From assembly GCA_021371965.1 (NCBI GenBank), contig JAJFVE010000149.1, positions 1 to 49,304 on the forward strand: DNA of 49,304 nucleotides. Direction: 5' to 3'. Source of the stretch: Planctomycetaceae bacterium. Its GTDB lineage: Bacteria > Planctomycetota > Phycisphaerae > SM23-33. The notes beneath the pieces were generated by a model. It was not told the DNA's origin, made no database searches, and saw nothing but the letters and a program-made list of their open reading frames with translations. A program made the translations under genes and the position numbers. How positions within the stretch are numbered: the first letter of the stretch is position 1; every line of letters starts with the position of its first letter. Shown piece after piece: positions 8,312 to 17,236 of the stretch.

Positions 8312-9268
8312 CTATCCAATGGCCAGAATCGCCGCGATAGCGCCGCGGCGCCCGACCGCGATGATCAGGGCGCACAGCAGCGCAAAAAGAATTACCACGA
8401 TCCAGATCACGCGGTCTCGCATGAGGATTTCGACGACGTCGCCCAGGATCATGCGACGGCTGAGCCGCTCGTAGCGGAAGACGCCGTACATGACCAGCGG
8501 GATCGTCCAGATCAGATGCCCCGAGCCGACGTGGGCGATGGTGCTGGGCGCCAGGCAGTACAAGCTGTACGTCATGATCGCCAGGGCGGCCGACACCGTC
8601 AGCAGGCGGTCGAGTTCCTCGCTGGTGTAGCCCTTCAGGGCCGGGCGCGTCAGGGCGCCGGCGTTCTGGTCGTAGAGCTGGTGCTCGACGCGCCGCTTGG
8701 TCACCGCCAGGAACAGGCACAGCATGAACGTGCAGACGACCAGCCACGGGCTGATGGGCACGGCGATGGCGGCGGCGCCGCCGCCGGCGCGCAGCACGAA
8801 CCCGGACGCCACCGCCAGCACGTCGATGATGGTGTGATGCTTGAGCCACAGCGAGTACATCACGTTGAGCAGCAGGTATCCGCCGGCGAAGATGAAGGTT
8901 CCCGGCAGGGCCCAGGGGGCGTCGAGGCCCATCGCCGGCAGCGCCGCCAGGATCAGTCCCATCGCCGCCAGCAGGGCCGCCAACAAACCCGCAGCCGCAA
9001 CGCTCACCTCGCCCGAGGCGATGGGACGATTGCGTTTTTCCTCATGCTGGCGGTCATAGTTGCGGTCGACGATGTCGTTGAACAGATAAGTGGCGCTCGA
9101 CAGGAGGCAGAAGCCCGCTGTTGCCATCAGGGCCCGCCACCAGGACGAGGCCCAAACGAACTGGCCCGAGAAGATCAGCGGCGCCAGGACGAAGGCGTTC
9201 TTGATCCAGTGCGTCGGCCGCAGCGCCACAATGACCGCCCGCAGAGACGACCGCTGTGGAGGAAGCAT
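8312..9268 (-). CDS. UbiA-family prenyltransferase, decaprenyl-phosphate phosphoribosyltransferase-like
   Basis: This is a 318-residue polytopic protein. The ATG at 9268 has a GGAGG-type site upstream (GTCCTCC reversed is not perfect) and gives the family-typical start before ALRPTHWIKN. The Mg-diphosphate motif NDIVDRNYD (NDxxDxxxD, 64-72) and the following KRNRPIASGEV are diagnostic of UbiA. YSLWLKHHTIIDVLAVASGF and FLAVTKRRVEH resemble the branch that makes decaprenyl-phosphoryl 5-phosphoribose (Rv3806c-like) rather than ubiquinone or heme O enzymes. It would supply a polyprenyl-phosphate pentose donor in the inner membrane, possibly for the downstream DUF2723 protein. DprE1/DprE2 partners are not present in the window. 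Confidence 0.8.
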   Translation of the reverse strand: MLPPQRSSLRAVIVALRPTHWIKNAFVLAPLIFSGQFVWASSWWRALMATAGFCLLSSATYLFNDIVDRNYDRQHEEKRNRPIASGEVSVAAAGLLAALLAAMGLILAALPAMGLDAPWALPGTFIFAGGYLLLNVMYSLWLKHHTIIDVLAVASGFVLRAGGGAAAIAVPISPWLVVCTFMLCLFLAVTKRRVEHQLYDQNAGALTRPALKGYTSEELDRLLTVSAALAIMTYSLYCLAPSTIAHVGSGHLIWTIPLVMYGVFRYERLSRRMILGDVVEILMRDRVIWIVVILFALLCALIIAVGRRGAIAAILAIG

Positions 9269-9425
9269 CAACTGTTCACCATCGCCTGCCAATTGAGAAC
9301 TCCGCCGGCACCAGAGGCCAGTATAGCATACCCTCTTTATCGGACAGAAATCGCACTGACGCGCGGGAAAGATATCGGCGGGAGTCTTCAGCGGGAGGAC
9401 ATCCTCTACGACCTCCGCGGTGAGA

Positions 9426-10520
9426 TTACCGCCGCACGGTCGCACGAGCTTCGAGATCCAGATCTGAAATCACGCCGGCGCTCAGATAGTGATAGGCCAG
9501 GCCGCCGATCATGGCGGCGTTATCGACGCAGTACGCCATTGGCGGCAGGCGGAGGGTGCAGCCCAGCGAGGCCGCCAGTTCGGCGGCGGCGGCGCGCAGG
9601 CCGCTGTTGGCGGCCACGCCGCCGCCTAGCACCAGCGTGCGGGCGCCGGTGAGTTCGGCGGCGCGGCGGAGCTTGAGTCGCAGGACGTCGACGACGGCCC
9701 CCTGGAAGCTGGCGCACAGGTCGTCGATCTCCTGCGGCGTGAAGTTCTCGATGCCGGTCTTGCCGGCCGGTCGCTGGGGCGTGGCCGTGCGGCGTCGCCG
9801 CGGACGAGTGGACGGTTCGCGCCGCCCGCCCGGCGTGCCCATCACGTGATAGAGCACGGCCGTCTTGAGGCCGCTGAATGAAAAGTCCAGCGACTGTCCA
9901 TGCAGCAGCGTGCGGGGCAGCTTCACCGCCGACGGGTCGCCGCGCCGCGCGGCCTTGTCGATGGCCGGCCCGCCCGGATAGGGCAGCTTGAGGATGGAGG
10001 CGACCTTGTCGTACGCCTCGCCGGCGGCGTCGTCGATCGTCGAGCCCAGCAGCGTCATGTCGATGGGGCTGCGGCAGTGGTACAACGCCGTGTGGCCGCC
10101 CGAGCAGATCAGCGCGGCCGCAGGATACTCGATGCCCTCGGCGTCCAGCGCCGCGGCGTACGCGTGGGCGTAGATGTGGTTAACGCCCACCAGCGGGCGG
10201 CCGTAGATCCACGCGAGGGTCTTGGCGGCCATCACGCCGATCAGCAGCGAGCCGATGAGCCCGGGTTCGTTGGTGACGGCCACGGCCGAGAGGTCGCCCG
10301 GGGCCAGGCCGGAAGCGTCAAGCGCCTGGGCAATGACGGTGTTGATGGCTTCGATGTGCGCCCGCGAGGCGATCTCGGGCACGACGCCGCCGTAGCGGGC
10401 GTGCAGGTCGATCTGGCTGGCGACGACGTTGGACAGCACGCGCCGTCCGCCGACGACGACGGCCGCCGACGTCTCGTCGCAGCTCGATTCGACAGCCAGG
10501 ATGTTCACGGGCTCGGTCAC
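9426..10520 (-). CDS. tsaD: tRNA N6-adenosine threonylcarbamoyltransferase
   Basis: This is the ASKHA-fold enzyme that transfers the threonylcarbamoyl group to A37 of ANN-decoding tRNAs. NILAVESSCDETSAA is the family N-terminus, and NHIYAHAYA carries the HxxxH metal ligands. SGGHTALY, DDAAGEAYDKVA, YPGGPAID and DFSFSGLKTAV are all intact, as is the C-terminal LVLGGGVAANSGLR. The GTG at 10520 overlaps the upstream stop as GTGA; a GTG at 10508 is the alternative start. An Arg/Pro-rich insertion of about 30 residues (REPSTRPRRRRTATPQRPAG region) follows the SGLKTAV motif. The gene is translationally coupled to the S41 protease gene. Confidence 0.95.
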   Translation of the reverse strand: MTEPVNILAVESSCDETSAAVVVGGRRVLSNVVASQIDLHARYGGVVPEIASRAHIEAINTVIAQALDASGLAPGDLSAVAVTNEPGLIGSLLIGVMAAKTLAWIYGRPLVGVNHIYAHAYAAALDAEGIEYPAAALICSGGHTALYHCRSPIDMTLLGSTIDDAAGEAYDKVASILKLPYPGGPAIDKAARRGDPSAVKLPRTLLHGQSLDFSFSGLKTAVLYHVMGTPGGRREPSTRPRRRRTATPQRPAGKTGIENFTPQEIDDLCASFQGAVVDVLRLKLRRAAELTGARTLVLGGGVAANSGLRAAAAELAASLGCTLRLPPMAYCVDNAAMIGGLAYHYLSAGVISDLDLEARATVRR

Positions 10521-11890
10521 GGAGCAGTTGGCCGGCTCTCTGCGGCGGCCGAGGCGGGTGCGAGGGCCCGCTTTTCGAGGACGGCATGGATGGCGGCGGG
10601 ATCGGCCGCCAGGGCCATCGCGCGGGCCAGTTGGCGGTCGGTCTTGAGCAGTTGATCGTAGAGGGAGGCCCCGGCCGTCGAGGCCGGTCGCGTGGCGGCG
10701 CCGAGCGGACGGGGCACCACGGACCCCTGCCGCCGCAGGCGCGTCAAGGCCTGGTCGGCCCAGTGCTGCGAAACGGCGACGTCGGGATCGATCCCCCACC
10801 GCGTAGAGCCCGGGCGGCGCATGATCGGTTGCGAGCCGCCGGCCAGAAACTCCGCCGTCGTCAGGTTGACCTGCCCGAGGCCCTCGCCGAGATCGTACAT
10901 GGTCTGCACGCAGCCCTTGCCCCGCGTGCGGGCGCCCACCAGCACGGCCCGGCGGTGCACGCGGAGGGTTCCGGCGACGATCTCGGCAGCCGAGGCGGTG
11001 CGCTCGTCGATCAGCACTACCAGCGGAATGTTCGACGCCCCCTCGGGATGCGCCTTGTACCGCTGGCCGGGCCCGTAGCGATCGTGGACCACCAGGATGT
11101 CGCCGCTGCTCTGGAAGTAGCTGGCCACGCCGACGGCCGAAGGCAGCAGCCCGCCGGGGTTGCCTCGCAGGTCCAGCACCAGCGCGCCGGCGCCTTCCAC
11201 CAGGCGCAGGATGCGCTGAAACTCCGCAGCCGTGCCCTGGATGAACTCCTGCACGCGGATGTACGCCACGCCGCGCCCGATGTCAAAGCGATGCTGCCAT
11301 TGCCCGCCGGCCGTGCGATACAGCCCCACGACCGTTTCAATGGCTCGATCGGCGGGGGCGAGCGTGACCTCTCGCGGGGCCGGCGAACCGGCCGAGAGGA
11401 TCGTCAACGTGACCGGCGAAAGCTGCGCCGCCAGAACGCTCTCGACGTCCGGACCGATCTCGCGCACGTCGCGCCCGTTGACGGCGACAATCTCGTCGCC
11501 GCCATAAATGCCCGCGATCTGGGCTGGCGAATCAGGCAGCGGGCCTACCACCAGCGCCTTGCCGGCGGTGGTGTCAACCAGCAGGCCCAGGCCTCGCGTG
11601 CGCCCGTCCAGGCGCTGCTGAAAACCCGGCTGCTGTTGCGGCGAGACGTAACTGGAAAACTCGTCGAGTCCCGAAACCAGGCCGGAGATGGCGCCCTGCG
11701 TCAGCCGCGACTCATCGATCGTGCCGCAATAGTTGCTCTGGATAAGTTCGAGGGCCTTGTTGGCGCCCTTGAGGGCAGCGGGAATCGTCTGCACGGGCGG
11801 CGGGCTGGAACGCTGGCGGGCAAACCACAGTGCCGCTGCCAGCGCCAGAATCATCGCGATCCAGATCACGTTTCGCTTGGGCATGGGCAC
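10517..11890 (-). CDS. S41-family C-terminal-processing peptidase
   Basis: This 457-residue protein has a single N-terminal membrane anchor or signal (about 8-24). A PDZ domain follows (GLGLLVDTTAG through GGDEIVAVNGRDV, about 99-142) and then the S41 catalytic domain. The nucleophile is Ser300 in ERTASAAEIVAG and the general base is Lys325 in TRGKGCVQT, which is the 25-residue spacing of CtpA-type proteases. LVLDLRGNPGG is the conserved oxyanion strand. It probably trims or degrades envelope proteins from their C-termini in the periplasm. The C-terminal 70 residues are Ala/Pro-rich. The start ATG at 11890 is supported by a G-rich ribosome-binding site. Confidence 0.92.
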   Translation of the reverse strand: MPMPKRNVIWIAMILALAAALWFARQRSSPPPVQTIPAALKGANKALELIQSNYCGTIDESRLTQGAISGLVSGLDEFSSYVSPQQQPGFQQRLDGRTRGLGLLVDTTAGKALVVGPLPDSPAQIAGIYGGDEIVAVNGRDVREIGPDVESVLAAQLSPVTLTILSAGSPAPREVTLAPADRAIETVVGLYRTAGGQWQHRFDIGRGVAYIRVQEFIQGTAAEFQRILRLVEGAGALVLDLRGNPGGLLPSAVGVASYFQSSGDILVVHDRYGPGQRYKAHPEGASNIPLVVLIDERTASAAEIVAGTLRVHRRAVLVGARTRGKGCVQTMYDLGEGLGQVNLTTAEFLAGGSQPIMRRPGSTRWGIDPDVAVSQHWADQALTRLRRQGSVVPRPLGAATRPASTAGASLYDQLLKTDRQLARAMALAADPAAIHAVLEKRALAPASAAAESRPTAP

Positions 11891-11902
11891 CCCGAAATTG
11901 CC

Positions 11903-11960
11903 GTGGCACAGGCTTTCCAGCCTGTGCCACCAGAATCACAGCCTGGAAAGGCTGTGCCAC
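11903..11960. repeat. Pair of inverted hairpins between tRNA-Phe and S41 gene
   Basis: Hairpin one (11903-11930) has 12-bp perfect arms GTGGCACAGGCT and AGCCTGTGCCAC around TTCC. Hairpin two (11937-11956, CACAGCCT-GGAA-AGGCTGTG) is essentially an inverted, slightly altered copy of the first. They lie 3' of the tRNA-Phe and could help terminate or process its transcript, or be another dispersed palindromic repeat. There is no T-tract. Confidence 0.75.
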
Positions 11961-11968
11961 TGAATAAA

Positions 11969-12041
11969 TGGCTAGGACTGGAGTCGAACCAGCGACGCCG
12001 GCCTTTTCAGGGCCGCGCTCTACCACCTGAGCTACCTAGCC
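11969..12041 (-). tRNA. tRNA-Phe (GAA)
   Basis: This is a 73-nt cloverleaf on the minus strand. The acceptor GGCTAGG/CCTAGCC pairs perfectly. The D arm is GCTC/GAGC, the anticodon stem is CGGCC/GGCCG with loop CTGAAAA (anticodon GAA), and the T loop is TTCGACT. The discriminator is A. The 3' CCA is not encoded, so it must be added post-transcriptionally. It begins 6 bp after the stop of the PpiD-like gene, so it may be cotranscribed with it. Confidence 0.96.
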
Positions 12042-12047
12042 ATGCGG

Positions 12048-14384
12048 TTAGTCTTCCACTGTATCCAGTGGCGAGGAATTGTCAACGGGCAACCGCCCTT
12101 CCTGATCCTTGAAATCGGTCCGCTTGACGAGATTATTATAGGCGAACCAATCCCGCAGCGCGAGGCTGGCCTGTTCCATGGCCAGATTCCTCTGCAGTTC
12201 GCCGGAGAAGGCCTCGAACTGGGACCGCTGGGCGGGCGTGTAGCCCACGCGCTGGATGACGTAAACCGACTGCCTCAGGGGCATCTCCAGCAGCGTTGTC
12301 GCCTCGGGCGTCTGGGCGTTCGGCAGCTCGACATTCTTGGGGGCCAAGGCGAATATCTGCTGGTGGATCTTCGCCAGGCATTCCCGCTTGGTCTGGGCAG
12401 GCATCGACGGCAGGTCCATGCCCGGCACCGGCGCCGGGACAAAAACGAATGTCCTGCCATTGTACATCGGCGACAGGCGGCTGATGGGCTGCGGCGTGGT
12501 TGTGGTCGTGATCTTCATGCCGGCGGCGGCTTTTTCAAGCCCTTCGCGTTTGGCCTCGCTCGTCAGGGCTCTGCCGCGCTCGAGCGCCACGGCGTAGGCC
12601 TGCTGGATCTTCCAGTCATGCACGATCTGCGAGCGGATCTCGGGGCTGATTTTGTCGGGTTCGTGGGCGGGCTCGACGCGCGCCAGCGTCCACAGCAACC
12701 GCCCACTGACAGCGCCGTCGGAAGTGTGCAGGTACATCTCCGGACCCGCGCGCCCCACGTCCACCAGCGGCACGTTCTTGCCTTCGTGCTTGAACTCCTT
12801 GGCCGTAAAGGCCACCTGAACCAGCGGCGTGCCGCCTTCGCCGATTCCGGTCGTGGCACTGCCCAGCACCGGGTCGGTCGCCAGCGCCATCAGGTCGATC
12901 AGACCGCTCTGGTACGCCTTGACGGGGAACGTGTCGGCCGCCGCCGGACCCTTGGCCCACAGGACGGCGCCTAACCCGCGGCACATGGTCCACTCGATCT
13001 TGGGCGCCTTGAGCTGGGTCTGGATCTGGTCCAGCGCCTCGCCCAGGGTGATGTCCTTGCCTTTGACGGTGACGGGCGTCTGGCCGCGAAGCACCTTGTC
13101 GTCGGTCGTCTTGAGCCCCAGCGGATAGCTGATGGCCGAAATACCAGCGGAGCGGGCCAACTCGCCCAGCGCGTCGGCCAGCGGGCGATCGGCGATGTCC
13201 ACCGAGGCCAGCTTCGCCTTCAGCACATCGCGGGCCGGACCGTCGAGCACCATGTCCGCCCGCACCTGCGCGTAGGCCGCACCACCCTTGGCGGTGGATT
13301 TCGACAGCAGGTTCTGGATCTCCAGGACGACCTTGCTCATCTGCCGGTCGGCCTCGAGATCGGCCAGGCGCTTGTGGATTTCCGGCAAGGCCTCGATCAG
13401 AGTCATCTGCACCGCCTGCGACTGCGGCGCCGAGGCCGTAGCGGCGGAGGTGGTCGCTACGGAGGTCGAGGCCGGCTTGGTGCTGGCCGTGGCGGGCGTC
13501 TGGACCGGCACGAGCTTGGTGAACTGCTCGGCGTTGCGGCGGTAGTAAGCCCGCGCCTCGGCCTCATCGACCTGCACGGTCTTTTCGATTGCGTCCTTCG
13601 AGACCAGCAGGTAGTCCATTTCCAGGCGATTGGGCTGAGAGTAGCCAAAGCCCATCGAGTCGCAGGAGGCGAAGCGTCCCGGCGCCGTGGAGCGGTACTT
13701 CTGGAAGAACTCCTGCACCTGCGCCTCGGTCGGGTCCTTCATGGACGATTCAAATTTCGAGGCCGGGATCTCCGCCATCCGAAGATCGATCTTTTCCATC
13801 ACGGCGGCGAAGAGGTGCTCTACCGCCGGCAGGCTCGGGACCGTCTGGGGCGAGCCGGCGATGGCGGCCTTGCGGACAAGCAGCCAGTCGGCGATCGACG
13901 CATTGAGCATATCTCCGGCGGCACTGAAGGAATATCCCAGGCGGCGGAGCATGGCCTTGTAGTTTTCCGAGTCCGGCGCCAGACCCAGAGCCGTCAGGAA
14001 TGAACTGACCTCGTCGGGGGTGACTTGCACGCCCATGTGGCGTGCCTCGGCGATCAGGACGGCGTAGACGCGGTCCATCTCGTGCTCGTCGAGGGACTGG
14101 CTGGCCAGAGGCCCAAAGAGCGGGTCGACCACCGCCATCCTGCCGTCGGGCGTGCTACGCACCAGCACGCCGTCTTGAAGAACTTTCAGTTCGTTCGCGG
14201 CTTGGACCATCGCGTTTTGGGTGATCTTTTCCTTGCCGCCGTACATCGTGCCGATAGTCGTCTTGCCGGCGCTGGGGGCCAGGAGCGTCGAAAATCCCTG
14301 AAAGCCGACCAGGAACGCCACCATCAACACTGCCATGATGATGATGACCATCTTCTGCCGGCGTCTGAAGAACGCGAATGCCAT
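12048..14384 (-). CDS. SurA/PpiD-like membrane-anchored protein with STN-like segment
   Basis: This 778-residue protein starts MAFAFFRRRQKMVIIIM at 14384, behind a strong GAGGAGC ribosome-binding site. A single transmembrane helix (about 12-28) and a following SurA_N-type helical chaperone region (about 55-240) resemble PpiD/SurA. Residues 295-330 are Ala/Thr/Ser/Pro-rich linker. Residues 395-478 (VDIADRPLADALGELARSAG to the LGEALDQIQ region) resemble an STN/secretin N-domain. No clear parvulin signature was found. A C-terminal helical region closes the chain. A periplasmic folding or assembly role is inferred from architecture and is not certain. Confidence 0.65.
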   Translation of the reverse strand: MAFAFFRRRQKMVIIIMAVLMVAFLVGFQGFSTLLAPSAGKTTIGTMYGGKEKITQNAMVQAANELKVLQDGVLVRSTPDGRMAVVDPLFGPLASQSLDEHEMDRVYAVLIAEARHMGVQVTPDEVSSFLTALGLAPDSENYKAMLRRLGYSFSAAGDMLNASIADWLLVRKAAIAGSPQTVPSLPAVEHLFAAVMEKIDLRMAEIPASKFESSMKDPTEAQVQEFFQKYRSTAPGRFASCDSMGFGYSQPNRLEMDYLLVSKDAIEKTVQVDEAEARAYYRRNAEQFTKLVPVQTPATASTKPASTSVATTSAATASAPQSQAVQMTLIEALPEIHKRLADLEADRQMSKVVLEIQNLLSKSTAKGGAAYAQVRADMVLDGPARDVLKAKLASVDIADRPLADALGELARSAGISAISYPLGLKTTDDKVLRGQTPVTVKGKDITLGEALDQIQTQLKAPKIEWTMCRGLGAVLWAKGPAAADTFPVKAYQSGLIDLMALATDPVLGSATTGIGEGGTPLVQVAFTAKEFKHEGKNVPLVDVGRAGPEMYLHTSDGAVSGRLLWTLARVEPAHEPDKISPEIRSQIVHDWKIQQAYAVALERGRALTSEAKREGLEKAAAGMKITTTTTPQPISRLSPMYNGRTFVFVPAPVPGMDLPSMPAQTKRECLAKIHQQIFALAPKNVELPNAQTPEATTLLEMPLRQSVYVIQRVGYTPAQRSQFEAFSGELQRNLAMEQASLALRDWFAYNNLVKRTDFKDQEGRLPVDNSSPLDTVED

Positions 14385-14507
14385 GGATGCTCCTCGGGTT
14401 CGGGGCCTGACCGTCCGGCCAGGCCCTGCTGGCACGACCGTCGCGGTCATGCTCCAGCGGCGTCAAACGAGCCGCTTATTCTAATTCGTCATATTGACAA
14501 TGCAAGT

Positions 14508-16307
14508 TCAACTCTGCCCATCGCCGGGAGGTTGCTGCTCGCCGGGGGCGGGGGCCTCGGGCGGCGCAGGAGGCGCCGGCCAGCCGTGAACCACGGCCGT
14601 GCGCCCCACCATGTCGCCCAGGTGCTGCCGATGGCGGGTCATGAAGACGATCCCGAGCAGCAGTTGCAGCGGCGGGGAGATCAGGAGCATCACCTTGATC
14701 AAGTTGCGCATCAGGACGCCGCGGAAGTCCGGGCGCCGCCCGCCGTCGCCGACGACGCGAATGTGCATCATGATCTTGCCCACCGTGGCGCCCAGGAGCA
14801 TTTCCATGGCCGTGCAATAGATGATATAGGCGGTCAGGGTGGCCACGATGGCATAGCCCATCGTCGGACTGTTCTGCACTTCCTGCATGATCGTGCGAAC
14901 GACTTCCTGCGACAGCGGCATCGGCTCATCCTCGGTGAACCGCTGCGTCAGCGGCGAGAGCACCAGCATGAAGGGCAGCGTGTCGATCACGAACGCCACC
15001 AGCCGCTTGCCCAAGCGGGCCGGAACGTTTTCCATGGGCAGTTCAAACTGCCCCGGCGGCGTGGACGGGCGGATCATCAGCGACGCCAGCACCATCGCCA
15101 CCAGAAGGGCATAGAGGAAGTACTGGATGATCTCCGCGCCGCCGCCGGGCACGATCGGACCGGCCAGGGGCGTCGATTCAAAGGGCCCGATCAGCCCCGA
15201 CGTGTCCGCCGTCACCAGCGACACCGCCCCCTCGTGCCAGGCGATGATCGCCAGCCGCTGCGCCACCCGCGACACCAGCGGCGTCGCGCCCGCGGGCCAG
15301 GCCAAAACGCCCTGCTCGCTGCGAAGGCTCTGGCGGCGCACGACCGCGCCGGCGTCGTCGAGCGTGACGATCTCCACGCTCGCCAGACCGCCCGATACCG
15401 CTCGCTCAACGGCCACCACCACGCCGCGGGTGAACGTCATCATGGCCAAAACCCGCTGGGACGCCGCCACCGGCGGGGCGACCTCGCGCCATTTCAGATC
15501 CTCAAGAATTCCCAACCGGCTGCCGTTGATGCCGCTGGCCAACACCAGCACCTTGTTGCCCGCGGCTGTCATGTGATAGGCCGTGGCGCCGGCTGTCAGG
15601 CCGGCGGGCAGTTCGCTCAGCACCGACCACTGCCCCTGACTGAAGCGGTAAAGCCGGACAGGCGCAGCGTCCGCCGTGGCGGGCCGGCTCGCGGCCTTGG
15701 CCGGGGACGCCGCCAGCGCCAGCAGCGACTCGCCGGGAACGCCGGCGAACTCTCTCGCCCCGCAGGCGGCCAGAGGCGCCGTGCCGGCGGGCCAGTCGTG
15801 CTGACTGGGAAAGCTCAGCGGCTGCGGCGCCTGCTCCACGCCCATCGGCAGCAGCATCAAGGCCGGCGGCTGGCCCGAGAGCAGATAGAGCTGGCCGTTG
15901 AGCGGGACGATGGCCTGCGGCGGACACAGGGCATTCTGCGTGACCCAGATCCATTTTTTTCGCGAGACCGGCTTGGCGGCGACATCGAAAGTCTTGGCGG
16001 CGGGGTTCTTGTCCGGGCCCTTGCCCAGACCCTTGTCGTTGAGGCGAACCAGCCACAGGCCCTCGTCATTGCCAGCCAGCAAGAGCGTTCGCTCCAGCGG
16101 CGAGAGGCCCTTGGGCAGGGGCGGCTGCGAAACGACGGGAGCGGCGGGGCTGGAGGCGGCCGCGGTCGCAGCGGCGGTCGCGGGTGCGGAAACGGTCGCG
16201 GGCGCAGTTGCGGGCCCCGTCGCCGGAAGGGTCTGGCCAGGGGCCGCGGGCCCCGTCGCCATCAGGAGAATGAGGCCGACCCAGGCCGGCACGGAAACAC
16301 GCGTCAT
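14508..16307 (-). CDS. RDD-family membrane protein with large exported N-terminal domain
   Basis: This 599-residue protein starts at the ATG at 16307 (MTRVSVPAWVGL), overlapping the upstream lipoprotein stop as ATGA. A signal peptide (to about residue 24) precedes an Ala/Pro/Thr-rich linker. An extracytoplasmic region of roughly 340 residues follows, with repeated short beta-strand-like segments (LLLAGNDEGLWLVRL, GQLYLLSG, NKVLVLASG) that suggest a propeller, though this is unproven. The C-terminus holds the RDD domain with several helices (LGKRLVAFVIDTLPF, GATVGKIMMHIRVV). RDD proteins are poorly characterised; some are linked to ion or osmolyte transport. The ligand is unknown. Confidence 0.7.
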   Translation of the reverse strand: MTRVSVPAWVGLILLMATGPAAPGQTLPATGPATAPATVSAPATAAATAAASSPAAPVVSQPPLPKGLSPLERTLLLAGNDEGLWLVRLNDKGLGKGPDKNPAAKTFDVAAKPVSRKKWIWVTQNALCPPQAIVPLNGQLYLLSGQPPALMLLPMGVEQAPQPLSFPSQHDWPAGTAPLAACGAREFAGVPGESLLALAASPAKAASRPATADAAPVRLYRFSQGQWSVLSELPAGLTAGATAYHMTAAGNKVLVLASGINGSRLGILEDLKWREVAPPVAASQRVLAMMTFTRGVVVAVERAVSGGLASVEIVTLDDAGAVVRRQSLRSEQGVLAWPAGATPLVSRVAQRLAIIAWHEGAVSLVTADTSGLIGPFESTPLAGPIVPGGGAEIIQYFLYALLVAMVLASLMIRPSTPPGQFELPMENVPARLGKRLVAFVIDTLPFMLVLSPLTQRFTEDEPMPLSQEVVRTIMQEVQNSPTMGYAIVATLTAYIIYCTAMEMLLGATVGKIMMHIRVVGDGGRRPDFRGVLMRNLIKVMLLISPPLQLLLGIVFMTRHRQHLGDMVGRTAVVHGWPAPPAPPEAPAPGEQQPPGDGQS

Positions 16308-17236
16308 TGTTGATCCTTTTGCGTGCGGATGTTTTTGTCCAGTTGAACCACGTCCACGATGCTCTGAGGCAGATTCTCGACGAACAGCAGCGACGAGCGG
16401 TCCCACTTGTCCTCGGTCGTCATTTCCGACAGCGAGAAGTGGATGCGGCGAATCGCGCTGGCAGGCTGCCCCCCCCACGAGATCGTGGTCAGCGTGATGT
16501 CCGTGGGCATGACGGCCGAGGCGGTGCCCGCGATAGGCATATAGGCCTTCAGGTCCGCCCTGAGCGTGCGGCGCCCATCGGCGGCGAAGAAGTCGATCCG
16601 GTACGGGCGCAACGGTTCCTGGTCCTTCTTCCAATCGATGTGCGCTTCGCGCCGGAAGAGGACGTTGCCGGAGACCGGCTGGCGGTCGATGTAGCTGACC
16701 ACGTATGCGCAGGGGCTGCTGCTCATGCTCATTACTACGGCGGGCAGGCCCGAGCCGTCTTTGGGAAGTTCGTTAATTCCCAGCACGGCCAGGAGCTGGT
16801 ACGGGTCGAGGGGGATGGCGTCGAGCCCCGGCGCCCCGGCAAGGGCGGTGCGCCCCCAGACGGCCTGGCCGCTGCCGCCGAACTGGTACCAGAAGTAATA
16901 CGCGCCTTCATCGGGGCTGGAACCGATACGGAAGATGTCGTGGCCGAGTTCTCGCCCGATCAGCGCGAATCCCGGCGGAGTCTGCGGGTTCTTGTTCTTG
17001 GCCAGCAGCAGCAACCCGTCGGTCGACAGCGGGACCAGCAGCCCGCCGCGGGCAACGGTCAGGTCGATCTTCGCCCGCGCCCACAGCAGGGGGACCTGCG
17101 CGGCGTTGGCGTTGTGCTCGGCCACCAGCGCCGACAGCGGGGCGTGCTGGTCGGGACAAGGCACAAAGACGCAACCGTTCGCCGCCAGGCAGGACAGCAC
17201 GATGACGCCCAAAGCCACAGTTCGTTGCGAGTTCAT
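16304..17236 (-). CDS. Putative lipoprotein, unknown function
   Basis: This 310-residue protein has a signal peptide and lipobox (VLSCLAANGC), so it is probably lipidated at Cys22. The body is a beta-rich extracytoplasmic domain with no family I can name. The pattern of strands (ARAKIDLTV, GLLVPLSTDGLLLL, SYIDRQPVSGNVLFRREAHI, YRIDFFAADGRRTL) is loosely like LolA/LolB folds. It overlaps both neighbours by 4 bp, between the zinc-ribbon gene upstream and the RDD gene downstream. A shared envelope function is inferred. Confidence 0.7.
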   Translation of the reverse strand: MNSQRTVALGVIVLSCLAANGCVFVPCPDQHAPLSALVAEHNANAAQVPLLWARAKIDLTVARGGLLVPLSTDGLLLLAKNKNPQTPPGFALIGRELGHDIFRIGSSPDEGAYYFWYQFGGSGQAVWGRTALAGAPGLDAIPLDPYQLLAVLGINELPKDGSGLPAVVMSMSSSPCAYVVSYIDRQPVSGNVLFRREAHIDWKKDQEPLRPYRIDFFAADGRRTLRADLKAYMPIAGTASAVMPTDITLTTISWGGQPASAIRRIHFSLSEMTTEDKWDRSSLLFVENLPQSIVDVVQLDKNIRTQKDQQ

